NCBI GenBank assembly: GCA_963791995.1
Contig: CAWBUQ010000004.1
Coordinates: 1-64,000, forward strand
Length of the DNA stretch: 64,000 nt
Source: Bog-473 sp963791995
Lineage (GTDB): Bacteria; Actinomycetota; Acidimicrobiia; Acidimicrobiales; RAAP-2
Direction: 5' to 3'
A program made the position numbers and the translations under genes. The notes under the pieces were generated by a model. That model was not told where the DNA came from. It saw only the letters and a list, made by a program, of their open reading frames with translations, and did no database searches. Below, in pieces: positions 38,308 through 46,785 of the stretch (its first letter is position 1; every line of letters starts with the position of its first letter).

Positions 38308-39249
38308 CTACGTGCTGGCTTGGGGGTGCGCGTGCGCCTCGGCTTCGGCTTCGGCTTCGGCGCGCTCGGGAGCGCCGATGAGCTTGGCCGAGAACTTCAC
38401 CGCCTTGACCGCGCTGGTGACGCCGGTCTGGAGGGCGGCGCCGATGACGATGAGGAGGACGCCGAGCCAGAAGAGGTAGTGCCAGCCGAGCATCAAGATG
38501 CCGAAGCGACCCAGCAGGTAGGGCGGCGAGCACACGACGGCCCCGACCGCGCCGCCGATGGCGGTCGCGGCCAATTTGTCGCGGCTGTTGCGCGTCTTCT
38601 CAATGCCCACGATGCGTGCGGGCACCGCCAGGTAGCAGAGCATCATGATGCCGACCACGATGCTCTGGCTGATGACGAAGGGCCAGTGGCCCCAGCGGGT
38701 CGCGATCAGCGCGGAGAACGACAGCGCCAGGCCGATGGTGACGCCCCAGGCGCTGATCACCCGCACGTGCTGGTTGGCCTTGGCGAAGGCCGGGCGGATC
38801 TCGGGCTTGCCCGGGTCGGAGATGGCGAAGGCGAAGACGCCGTTGAGGTAGAAGCTCGCCGCCGTGAGCAGCGTGACGCCGAGCACGGCCGGAATGAGGA
38901 CGGGTCCTCGGAGGACGTGGAACTGTTTGCCGTGGAGCACGTGGATCTTGATGTCGAGCATGGCGACCCAGATCCACATGGCGGGGATGACCTGGACGAG
39001 CGTGAGGCGCCAATTGGTGACCAGCAGCTTCACGCCTTGGAACAGCATCAAGAAGGCACCCACGACCAGGGCCAGAGGGGCCAACCAGCGCCTGCGCTGG
39101 CTGAGCTGGAGCACCGCCCGCTCGACCGCGGCGTCGTCGCCCCGGCGGATGGCATCGACCAGGCGGCCGATGGAGGCGCCGACGCGCTCGCGCCGCGTGG
39201 AGGGCCCGGCGGCGCCGGGAGTGCTCCGATCCTCGTCGTCCACCGTCAC
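38308..39249 (-). CDS. multi-pass membrane protein of unknown function
   Basis: The ~313-residue protein has a hydrophilic start and about six to seven membrane helices (LAPLALVVGAFLMLFQGVKLL, WIWVAMLDIKIHVL, VLIPAVLGVTLLTAASFYL and others), ending in a tail with Glu-Ala and His-Ala repeats encoded by a tandem GGCTTC-type repeat. No known domain was recognised. GTG 39249 has GGGAGGGG about seven bases upstream, which supports the start. Confidence 0.72.
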   Translation of the reverse strand: MTVDDEDRSTPGAAGPSTRRERVGASIGRLVDAIRRGDDAAVERAVLQLSQRRRWLAPLALVVGAFLMLFQGVKLLVTNWRLTLVQVIPAMWIWVAMLDIKIHVLHGKQFHVLRGPVLIPAVLGVTLLTAASFYLNGVFAFAISDPGKPEIRPAFAKANQHVRVISAWGVTIGLALSFSALIATRWGHWPFVISQSIVVGIMMLCYLAVPARIVGIEKTRNSRDKLAATAIGGAVGAVVCSPPYLLGRFGILMLGWHYLFWLGVLLIVIGAALQTGVTSAVKAVKFSAKLIGAPERAEAEAEAEAHAHPQAST

Positions 39250-39380
39250 CCTCGTCCCCTCCCGGTCGCGACCACGCCATTGTGCCTTGGCCCGGGGCCA
39301 CGGAAAACAGTGCGACGTGGCGGGCGTAGCCTCGTCCACGGAACGGGTGCGCAGCAATGCGCTCCGGGGAGGAGTCCGCG

Positions 39381-40844
39381 ATGACGACCGACGTGCAGGC
39401 CCGGCTGGCAGACAGCCGCATCCCCAGGGTGATCGATCACCTGAGCGACGAGGACAGCAAGACCAAGGGCAAGGTGGCACGGGCGAAGGTGCCACGGAGC
39501 AGCCAGGCCGTGTTCGAACCGGGACCCGAGCGGACGGACCCGCTCGCGCTGCTCGAAGACCAGGCCAAGACCAGGGTCCCCGAGCTGGTGCCCATCCGTT
39601 ACGGGCGCATGCTCGTCTCGCCGTTCACCTTCTTCCGGGGAGCCGCGCTGATCATGGCGTCGGACCTCTCCACCACGGCGCGCTCGGGGCTCGACGCCCA
39701 GATCTGCGGCGACGCCCACCTCTCGAACTTCGGTGTCTTCGGCTCACCGGAGCGCCAGCTCGTCTTCGACTGCAACGACTTCGACGAGACGTCGCCGGGA
39801 CCCTGGGAGTGGGACCTCAAGCGACTGGCCGCCAGCCTCGTGGTGGCGGCGCGCCAGCGCGGCTTTCCCAAGGATGTGCGCGCCGAGGCCCTGCTGGGTC
39901 TCGCCAAGGTGTACCGGGAGGCCATGGCGATGCTGGCCACGATGAGCAATCTCGAGGTCTGGTACAGCCAGGTCGAGATCGAGCCGATCGTAGAACTGCT
40001 CAAGACCCAGGCCGATACCGGGGGAACCAAGGCCGAGGTGAAGATGGCCGACACGGCCACGAAGCTCATCGCCAAGGCCCACACCAAGGACTCCATGAAA
40101 GCGCTCGACAAGTTGACGTACGTCGTCGACGGCGAGCGACGGATCATCAGCGACCCTCCGCTCATCGTCCCGGTCGAGGAGCTCTTTCCCGAAGTGGAGT
40201 CCAACGCGATGGTCGAGATCTTCCACGACGTGGTCCGCCGTTACCGCCAGACCCTCCAGACCGACCGCCGGCACCTGCTCGAGCAGTACAAGGTGAGCCA
40301 GATGGCTCGCAAGGTGGTGGGCGTCGGCAGTGTCGGCACGAGGGCCTGGATCCTGCTCCTCCACGGGCCCCGTCACGAGGACGTCCTCTTCCTCCAGGCC
40401 AAGGAGGCGGAGGCGTCGGTCCTCGAGCGGTTCACCAAGAAGAGCCACTACGACAACCATGGCGCCCGCGTGGTGGCCGGCCAACGCTTCATGCAGGCCA
40501 CAAGCGACATCTTCTTGGGCTGGCAACGGACCAAGGGGATCGACGGGGTGGACCGGGACTACTACATCCGCCAGCTCCAGGACTGGAAGGGGTCGGTCGA
40601 CCCCGACACCGCCAGGTCCGAGGGCATGAAGGCCTACGCCGAGCTGTGCGGCCATTCCCTGGCCCGGGCCCACGCGCGTTCGGGCGACCGGATCGCGATC
40701 GCGTCGTATCTCGGCACGAACACCACGTTCGACAAGGCGCTCGTTCGCTTCTCCGAGTCCTACGCCGACCAGAACGAGCGGGACTACGAAGCCTTCGCCG
40801 CGGCATGCAAGAACGGCCGGCTCCAAGCCGAGACCGGGATCTGA
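39381..40844 (+). CDS. DUF2252 family protein
   Basis: The 487-residue protein matches the DUF2252 family: RYGRMLVSPFTFFRGAA near the start, CGDAHLSNFGVFGSPER and NDFDETSPGPWEWDLKRLAAS, with a kinase-like core (GDAHxxNFG resembling the aminoglycoside-phosphotransferase catalytic loop, and NDFDE the metal-binding aspartate region). The C-terminal part ends with SLARAHARSGD, also characteristic. The biochemical activity of the family is not settled, but a phosphotransferase-type fold is a reasonable inference. ATG 39381 is preceded by a GGGGAGGAG site. Confidence 0.9.
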   Translation: MTTDVQARLADSRIPRVIDHLSDEDSKTKGKVARAKVPRSSQAVFEPGPERTDPLALLEDQAKTRVPELVPIRYGRMLVSPFTFFRGAALIMASDLSTTARSGLDAQICGDAHLSNFGVFGSPERQLVFDCNDFDETSPGPWEWDLKRLAASLVVAARQRGFPKDVRAEALLGLAKVYREAMAMLATMSNLEVWYSQVEIEPIVELLKTQADTGGTKAEVKMADTATKLIAKAHTKDSMKALDKLTYVVDGERRIISDPPLIVPVEELFPEVESNAMVEIFHDVVRRYRQTLQTDRRHLLEQYKVSQMARKVVGVGSVGTRAWILLLHGPRHEDVLFLQAKEAEASVLERFTKKSHYDNHGARVVAGQRFMQATSDIFLGWQRTKGIDGVDRDYYIRQLQDWKGSVDPDTARSEGMKAYAELCGHSLARAHARSGDRIAIASYLGTNTTFDKALVRFSESYADQNERDYEAFAAACKNGRLQAETGI

Positions 40845-41002
40845 GCGCGGGCTGTGTCCCGACCCCTCCGGAGGCTGTTTCGGGCGACATTCCGGCACAA
40901 CGGGACTAATTTCCCTAGGCTTCCGGCGGCAGGGGTGTCGGTTTCGGTGCAGAATGACACCGCCGTGACAGGCGTAACACGCCGACGATCTAAGGAGATC
41001 CA

Positions 41003-41407
41003 ATGCTTGCCTCGAGCTACCCAGTCCTCGATGCCTTCTTGACGATGCTGTACTTCTTCCTCTTCATCATCTGGATCTGGCTGTTGATCATGGTGTTCAT
41101 GGACGTGTTCCGCAGCCACGACATGGGTGGGTTGGCCAAGGCGATGTGGGTGATCTTCATCATCATCCTCCCCTTCCTCGGTGTCTTCGTGTACCTGATC
41201 GCCCGGGGCGGCAAGATGCACGAGCGCCAGGCGCAGCAAGCGGCGGAGCAGCAGAAGGTCTTCGACGCATACGTGAAGCAAGCGGCCGGGACCTCCGGTG
41301 CCGACACCGCGTCGCAGCTGAGCAAGCTGGCGGACCTCAAGTCACAAGGTGTGCTGACCGACGCCGAGTTCGACGCCCAGAAGGCCAAGATCCTGGCGGC
41401 CGGCTAG
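41003..41407 (+). CDS. PLDc_N membrane protein with SHOCT tail (paralogue)
   Basis: The 134-residue protein is nearly colinear with the product at 29321: two helices (FLTMLYFFLFIIWIWLLIMVF and WVIFIIILPFLGVFVYLIA), the VFRSHDMGG loop, a KMHERQAQQAAEQQKVFDAYVKQ linker and the SHOCT motif LADLKSQGVLTDAEFDAQKAKIL. The two are about 80 percent identical by eye. An AAGGAGAT site precedes the ATG. It begins a three-gene unit with the DUF6325-like and SHOCT-only genes that ends in a terminator at 42304. Confidence 0.88.
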   Translation: MLASSYPVLDAFLTMLYFFLFIIWIWLLIMVFMDVFRSHDMGGLAKAMWVIFIIILPFLGVFVYLIARGGKMHERQAQQAAEQQKVFDAYVKQAAGTSGADTASQLSKLADLKSQGVLTDAEFDAQKAKILAAG

Positions 41408-41455
41408 TCGCCGGGCCGAGCACGCGGAGCAACGGAGACAGAGAGAGGAAGCGCA

Positions 41456-41884
41456 ATGGCGTTAGGACCAGTCAGCTATACGGTGATCGCCTTCCCGGGC
41501 AACCAGTTCAACGGGGAGATCGCGCCCGAGATCGGCAGGCTCATTGAGAGCGGGCTCGTGCGCGTCCTCGACCTGGTGTTCGTGGCGAAGGACGAGCAGG
41601 GCGAGACCATCAGCCTCGAGTTCGACCAGCTCGACGAGCTGGCCGCGTTCGGCGACCTCGACGGCGAGGTCGGCGGCCTGGTGAACATGGAGGACCTCGA
41701 CCACGTGGCCTCGGACCTGCCCGAGGGCAACTCGGCCCTGGTCATCGTCTGGGAGGACGTGTGGGCCCGCCCGCTGGTGGAGGCGGTCGTCGCATCGGGC
41801 GGTGTGGTGGTCGACTCGGCGCGCATTCCTGCGCCGTTGGTCGAGGCGGCGCTCGACGAGCTCGCCGCCGCACTCAAGAGCTGA
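41456..41884 (+). CDS. DUF6325/DUF1269-like small protein
   Basis: The 142-residue protein reads VSYTVIAFPGNQFNGEIAPEIGRLIESGLVRVLDLVFVAKD, the pattern of small actinobacterial proteins annotated as DUF6325 or DUF1269 that have a ferredoxin-like domain. The segment ALVIVWEDVWARPLVEAV follows. No catalytic motif is visible. It stands between two SHOCT genes, with short spacings (about 50 and 33 bases) and its own AGAGGAAG ribosome site, so the three genes are likely co-expressed. The function is unknown. Confidence 0.8.
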   Translation: MALGPVSYTVIAFPGNQFNGEIAPEIGRLIESGLVRVLDLVFVAKDEQGETISLEFDQLDELAAFGDLDGEVGGLVNMEDLDHVASDLPEGNSALVIVWEDVWARPLVEAVVASGGVVVDSARIPAPLVEAALDELAAALKS

Positions 41885-41917
41885 GACCGAAAGAGACCTG
41901 AGGGAAAGGAGCACGAC

Positions 41918-42220
41918 ATGCCATTAGGACGACGTCCGGTGATGCGGACTGTGGGACGGACGGCGGTGATCGCCGGTACCGCCTCGGTGGTGGCCGGCCG
42001 GGTCAACCGGCACCAGCAGAACAAGTTCAACGAGCAGGACGCCCAGGCCCAGCAGGCGGCAGCGCCGGCACCGGCCGCCGCACCGGCTGTCGCTGCGGGC
42101 GATGACTCCGACGAGCTGATCAACAAGCTCAAGGAGCTGGCCAACCTGAAGGATCAGGGAATCCTGACCGACGCCGAGTTCAACGACCAGAAGGCGAAGA
42201 TCCTGGCGCAGATGTCCTAA
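41918..42220 (+). CDS. SHOCT-domain protein
   Basis: The 100-residue protein has an N-terminal Arg/Gly-rich segment with a weak hydrophobic patch (TAVIAGTASVVAG), a Gln/Ala/Pro-rich linker and the C-terminal SHOCT motif LIKNKLKEL-like (DELINKLKELANLKDQGILTD then AEFNDQKAKIL). It lacks the PLDc_N helices of its neighbour at 41003 but has the same tail, suggesting the two could associate through SHOCT. An AAAGGAG site precedes the ATG. It is the last gene before a strong terminator. Confidence 0.85.
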   Translation: MPLGRRPVMRTVGRTAVIAGTASVVAGRVNRHQQNKFNEQDAQAQQAAAPAPAAAPAVAAGDDSDELINKLKELANLKDQGILTDAEFNDQKAKILAQMS

Positions 42221-42303
42221 GCCGGCCGGCCGGCATGACCGGTGCGTGCGCCGGTCATCATCACGCCCGAGCCGGACGTGATCCCGGGTGGCGGCGAATT
42301 GAG

Positions 42304-42334
42304 AAAAGCGGCACCCTCCGGGGTGCCGCTTTTT
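42304..42334 (+). terminator. intrinsic terminator
   Basis: A twelve-base stem (AAAGCGGCACCC pairing with GGGTGCCGCTTT) with a short TCCG loop is followed by a U-rich run. It is the best canonical rho-independent terminator in the window and ends the 41003-42220 gene unit. Confidence 0.92.
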
Positions 42335-42371
42335 CGTCCGGGGCCGCGCCGCCCAGGGCGCGGCGCGGTCC

Positions 42372-42721
42372 TCAGCGTGACTGAGCGGGGACCGAGACCG
42401 AGATCTCCACGTCCTCGCCGGGTCCGACGTCGTGATCACCAACCCGACCCGATGGCGTGCGAGCGGTGGGATGGCGATGGCGATGGCGATGGCGATGGCG
42501 TGGCGCAGGCGATGCGTGGCGAGGACCCGACCCCCCTGGCGCACCTCGAGGTGCGCGTGGTCGAGGAAGGCCCGAGTCCGGAGCAGCACCGGCTGGTCCA
42601 TTCGGCGCATCGGGACGAGCAGGTTCGGGACGACCGGCAGTGTGAACCGGCATGTCGCCTTGGGCGACCCCTGACGTGGGGTCACCCGATCGGGTGTGCG
42701 CCGGAGCCATGCCGCGATCAC
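42372..42721 (-). pseudogene. remnant resembling the C-terminus of a FAD-dependent oxidoreductase
   Basis: A minus-strand reading gives PRQGSPKATCRFTLPVVPNL, RTRAFLDHAHLEVRQGGRVLATHRLRHA and, in another frame, DVGPGEDVEISVSVPAQSR. The order resembles the C-terminal beta domain of actinobacterial FAD-dependent oxidoreductases, a comparison made by eye. The two frames do not join with a single +1 base, and there is no N-terminal FAD motif, so it is a fragment. A five-copy hexanucleotide repeat interrupts the coherent sequence. Confidence 0.35.
42471..42500 (+). repeat. hexanucleotide repeat ATGGCG, five copies
   Basis: Five perfect head-to-tail copies of ATGGCG. The repeat lies inside the probable oxidoreductase remnant; read on the minus strand it would encode Ile-Ala repeats. 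Such tracts change length by slippage. Confidence 0.95.
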
Positions 42722-42775
42722 GGGTGTTTCGCAGGGAGAACTCCGGGTAGTGCATCAGACGAGGGAGGTTGTGCG

Positions 42776-43093
42776 ATGCACATCAACCGGCAGGAACTAA
42801 TCAGTTCAGCGAGCAGGCGGACGCGGCGGGCAAGGAGAACCACGGGGAGGATCTTGGTTTCCGCCCTCGGCTTCGGAGTGGCGTACTACTTCGACACGGA
42901 GAACGGTGACCGGCGGCGCAAGCGCCTCCACGTGGCGCTGCAGCACGGCGTCCGCTTCATCGAATCCGCGTTGGATGCCGAAGCCGGGGACCCGCCGCCG
43001 ATTCTCACGCCCGTGCTGCGGGCCTTCCGGACCGACGACACGTCGGTCCCGGGAGCGCCCCCGGTGCGGGAGCCGATCGCCTCGGCGCGCTAG
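42776..43093 (+). CDS. small basic protein with YtxH-like motif
   Basis: The 105-residue protein has a basic N-terminus (RRTRRARRTTGR), a hydrophobic helix (ILVSALGFGVAYYF) and the motif DTENGDRRRKRL, similar to the YtxH/gas-vesicle-type pattern of a membrane helix followed by D-x-x-G-RRR. A short soluble tail follows. A GGGAGG site lies seven bases before the ATG. Related small proteins occur in actinobacterial stress loci; function unknown. Confidence 0.65.
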   Translation: MHINRQELISSASRRTRRARRTTGRILVSALGFGVAYYFDTENGDRRRKRLHVALQHGVRFIESALDAEAGDPPPILTPVLRAFRTDDTSVPGAPPVREPIASAR

Positions 43094-43222
43094 CTCGGGA
43101 CGCGCGCCGGGGCGACGGCTCCACGTGGCCCCAGGTCGGGGCCGAATTACGGGCCGCCGTCGCGGTAGGGCCGATGGAGGCCCGAGCCCTCCGCCCCAGG
43201 TCGGGCCGGTAACGTACGCCGG

Positions 43223-45988
43223 ATGTGGCCGGACGACCGCGGCGCCAGGGGCATGTCCGGCCTAGCGCGTGCTCGCAGCTCACCGGCGGTGATCGATCCT
43301 CCCGACACGGAGGCGGTCGGCGTCCGGCTGCCGGATCCACCCCCGCCACCGTCGCCCACCACGACGTCCGCCCCCGCACCGCCGGCACCGGCCCGGGCCC
43401 GGCGCCCTGACTGGTGGTGGGTCCCCGGCCTCATCACCATCCTCACCATCGGCGGCGTCATCGCCGTCACGATCTGGCAGCTCCATCCGAGCCTGCTCTT
43501 CTCGACCACGACGACCACCGGCGGCGACACGGGCGCGCACATCGCGATGCCCAAGTTTCTCGAGTCGCTCATCAAACACGGTCACCTGACCGGGTGGGAT
43601 CCGGGCTGGTACGACGGGTTCCCCCTCTACACCTTCTATTTCACGCTGCCCGACTTCTTCATCGCCGTCGGCGGTTGGATCATCCCCTACGGCGTCGCCT
43701 TCAAGATGGGCACGATCCTCGGCTCGGTCCTGCTGCCGATCTGCGCCTGGGCCTGCGGCCGCTTCTTCCGGCTGCGGGCCCCGATTCCCACCCTGCTGGC
43801 TGCGGCCGCGCTGCCGTTCCTGTTCGACTACACCTTCACCATTTACGGGGGGAATCTCTTCTCCACCCTGGCCGGTGAGTACTCATTCTCCTTCAGCCTG
43901 TCGTTGGCCATCCTCTTCTTGGGGCTCTTCGCGTGCGCCGTGCGAGAGGGGAGGTACCGGGGGTGGGCCGCGCTCGTGCTGGCCGGCTGCGTGCTGTCTC
44001 ACATCATCCCGGGCATGTACGCACTCGGTGGCGCCCTCATCCTGACCGTGATCGAGTTGCTCCCCGTTCGGTGGCGCATCGGGGACGGCGGCGAGCTCTT
44101 CTGGCGCAACAACCCGGTCCGCGAGCGGGTGCCCTGGACGCGGACGCTGTGGTGGGCCGGCTCGACCGTCGGCATCGGCCTGTTGCTGAGCGGCTTTTGG
44201 CTCGTGCCCTTCGGCCTGGAGCACGCCTACACGACGTCGATGGGTTATACGAACGTGGAGGGCTGGGCCCAGTATTTCCGCGAAGCCGATGCCTGGGCGT
44301 TGGTGATCGCCGGCATCGGCGTGCTCCTGGCCCTTTGGCTCCGCAGCCGGTTCGGCATCGCGCTGACGCTCCTGGGCATCGCCTCTGCGCTCGCCACGGC
44401 GATCGATCCGCAGGGCAGCCTCTACAACGTCCGGCTGCTGCCGCTGTGGTTCATCTCGGTGTACCTCATGGCGGCCTGGACCTTCGGGACGATCTGCATC
44501 GCGGTGGCCGAAACGTGGCGAGGAAGCCGCGCTGGAGCGCACAGGGGCGTGGTCCGACCTGGCGGCCACGGCCGGGACGCCGGGTGCTGCGGCGTCCGCC
44601 TTCGACACGCGAGCAGCAGATGGGCTCGGACGTGACGACGCCGGCCGCCGCACCCGCCACGGCAACGCTGGGCTTTTCGCCGCCCGATCTGACCCAGCCG
44701 GTCTCGACCGACGAGTACGGCCGTCCGGTGAGCCCGCCACCCGAGACGCCGGAGGCGGAGCCGGCGCCCCCGCCAGCGGCGCCAGGTTCGTACCGCCCGG
44801 GCCCCAAGGGCCGGTGGGCCCCAGCCGCAGTCGGTGGTGCCCTGATCGGGGTGCTCGCTGTCTTTGCCGTCGTGGTGCTGCCCTTCACCAATGTGGCCTC
44901 GTCGTTGCCGGTGAGCCTCGGTCCCAACGAGGTGACCAACTGGTCGAACTACAACTACAAGGGGTACGAGGGGCAGACGTCGTACCCCGAGTACCACGCC
45001 ATCATGACGACGATGGACGCAGTCTCGAAGCGCTATGGCTGTGGCCGCGAGATGTGGGAGTACAGCGCGAGTGAGAACCGCTTCGGCACGCCCGAGGCGC
45101 TGATGCTGCTGCCCTACTGGACGAACGGTTGCATCGATTCCATGGAGGGCCTCCTCTTCGAGTCCTCGACGACGACGCCCTATCACTTCATCAATCAGGC
45201 CGAGCTGTCCCAGGCACCCTCCGACCCCGAAGTCGGTCTGCCCTACGGGCCCGTCGACGTCACCCTCGGCGTGCAGCACCTCCAACTGCTGGGCGTGAAG
45301 TACTTCATGGCCGAGACTCCCGAGGTCGAGCAACAAGCCAACGCCGACCCCGCGCTGAAGTTGGTGGCCAAGACGGGTCCGTGGACCTACAGCTACGCCG
45401 GTGCCGACGCGACGACTACCTGGAACATCTACGTGGTGAAGAACGCCCCGCTGGTCACGCCGCTGGCCAACGATCCCGTCGTGCTCTCCGGTGTGAAGCC
45501 GGCGCCGTCGAGCTGGCTCAAGCCCTCCCTCGCCTGGTACGACGACCCGTCGCGCTGGAACGTCGAGCTGGCCCAGGACGGGCCGTCGTCGTGGCCCCGG
45601 ACACCGGTTGACCACATCGCGCCCACCGTCAAACACGTGGGGACCACCCAGGTCTCGGACATCTCCCAGACCGACACCTCTGTGAGCTTTCCACGTCTCG
45701 CGGGTGGGGACGCCCGTCCTGGTCAAGGTGTCCTACTTCCCCAACTGGCACGCCAGCGGTGCCGACGGTCCCTGGCGGGTGACCCCCAACCTCATGGTGG
45801 TGGTCCCGACGAGCCACGACGTCATCCTGAACTACGGCGGGTCGTCCGCCGGCGCCCTCGGTCTGCTCGCCACGCTGGTCGGCCTGGTCGCACTCGTTCT
45901 CCTCTTCGTCGTGCCGACGCTTCGACGATGGTGGTCGCCCCGGCGCTCGCCCCCGCCGGACCACGGCCCCGCGTCCCCGCCCGCCTGA
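43223..45988 (+). CDS. large PTPS-related membrane protein (three frameshifts)
   Basis: Read with three frame changes the gene encodes about 920 residues. The N-terminal half has a Pro-rich cytoplasmic part and about ten membrane helices with GGDTGAHIAMPKFLESLIKHG and GWDPGWYDGFPLYTFYFTLPDFF, the pattern of the 6-pyruvoyl-tetrahydropterin-synthase-related (PTPS_related) membrane family, a glycosyltransferase-C-like fold. A second long extracellular domain with VSYFPNWHASGADG follows, and a final membrane anchor. Surplus bases fall at about 44511-44513, between 44600 and 44640, and at 45688-45690. It may transfer sugars to the cell envelope. Exact substrate unknown. Confidence 0.7.
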
Positions 45989-46139
45989 GCGGTTCCCCTC
46001 CGATCGCCCGTTGGCCAATCCCGGGCCCCCCGCCGAGGGGGGTCGTGAGCGATGCTCGAGTGCCCGCGGCCACCTCCGTCTTGACCAGGGCGTACGCGCC
46101 TGAGCGGACTGGCCGAACGTTCGCTTCTGGGACAAAAGG

Positions 46140-46158
46140 GACACAAAGTGTCTAATAT
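46140..46158 (+). promoter_or_regulatory. operator palindrome and -10 element before tetR
   Basis: The perfect inverted repeat GACAC-AAA-GTGTC (46140-46152) is followed directly by TAATAT (46153-46158), a good -10. The expected transcript start falls at or next to the ATG at 46167, so the mRNA would be leaderless. The palindrome in the -10/-35 spacer fits autorepression by the TetR protein. Confidence 0.65.
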
Positions 46159-46166
46159 GTGTAGCG

Positions 46167-46781
46167 ATGACCGTGACACTCGATGATGTCCGGCCGGCAG
46201 GGGGGCTCGACACGCTGGACGTGTCGGTGCGGACGTTCAGCCCGACCGAAGAACGCATCCTGACCGCCGCACTCAGCCTCATCGGCCGCCGCGGCGTCCG
46301 CCGCCTCGGCATGCAGGAGATCGCCGAGACCGCGGGGGTGTCGCGGGGCACGCTGTACCGCTACTTCCCGAGCAAGGAGACCGTGCTCGCCGCCGCCGCC
46401 GACTTCGACGCGGCGCGGTTCAGTCACGGGCTCGACCGGGCCCTCGCCTCCGCCGAGCGTCCCGGGGAGCGGATCAGCGCCTTCATGGCCTACTCGTTCG
46501 AGTTCATCCGGGCCCACCCCTGCCGCCCGCTCTTCGAGTCCGAGTCGGGCTTCGTCATGAGCTACCTGCTCGACCACCTGCCGTCGCTGCGCGGCGAATT
46601 GCTGGACCGGCTGGGCGACGCGCTCGACGCGGTGCCCGCGGTCGCCAGCGGCGCCCTCGGGCGTGAACAACTGGCCGATGTCGTCGTACGCCTCTTCGCC
46701 TCGAGCTGGATCATCCCCGAGACCGACGAAGAGTCGCTCGTGCAGTCCGTCAACAGCATCCTTCAGATCAGATCGGAGTAA
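46167..46781 (+). CDS. TetR-family transcriptional regulator
   Basis: The 204-residue protein has the TetR N-terminal helix-turn-helix (residues about 25-70: RILTAALSLIGRRGVRRLGMQEIAETAGVSRGTLYRYFPSKETVLAA in parts) and a helical ligand-binding domain. GVSRGTLYRYFPSKE is the recognition-helix signature. It is followed after four bases by the P450 gene, so the two are one operon. The regulator probably responds to the P450 substrate and controls this operon through the palindrome at 46140-46152. Confidence 0.92.
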   Translation: MTVTLDDVRPAGGLDTLDVSVRTFSPTEERILTAALSLIGRRGVRRLGMQEIAETAGVSRGTLYRYFPSKETVLAAAADFDAARFSHGLDRALASAERPGERISAFMAYSFEFIRAHPCRPLFESESGFVMSYLLDHLPSLRGELLDRLGDALDAVPAVASGALGREQLADVVVRLFASSWIIPETDEESLVQSVNSILQIRSE

Positions 46782-46785
46782 CGCG

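Noticed and set aside
38864..40909. A 681-codon plus-strand open frame
   Set aside because: Overlaps the minus-strand membrane protein and the DUF2252 gene in wrong frames; no ribosome site or domain.
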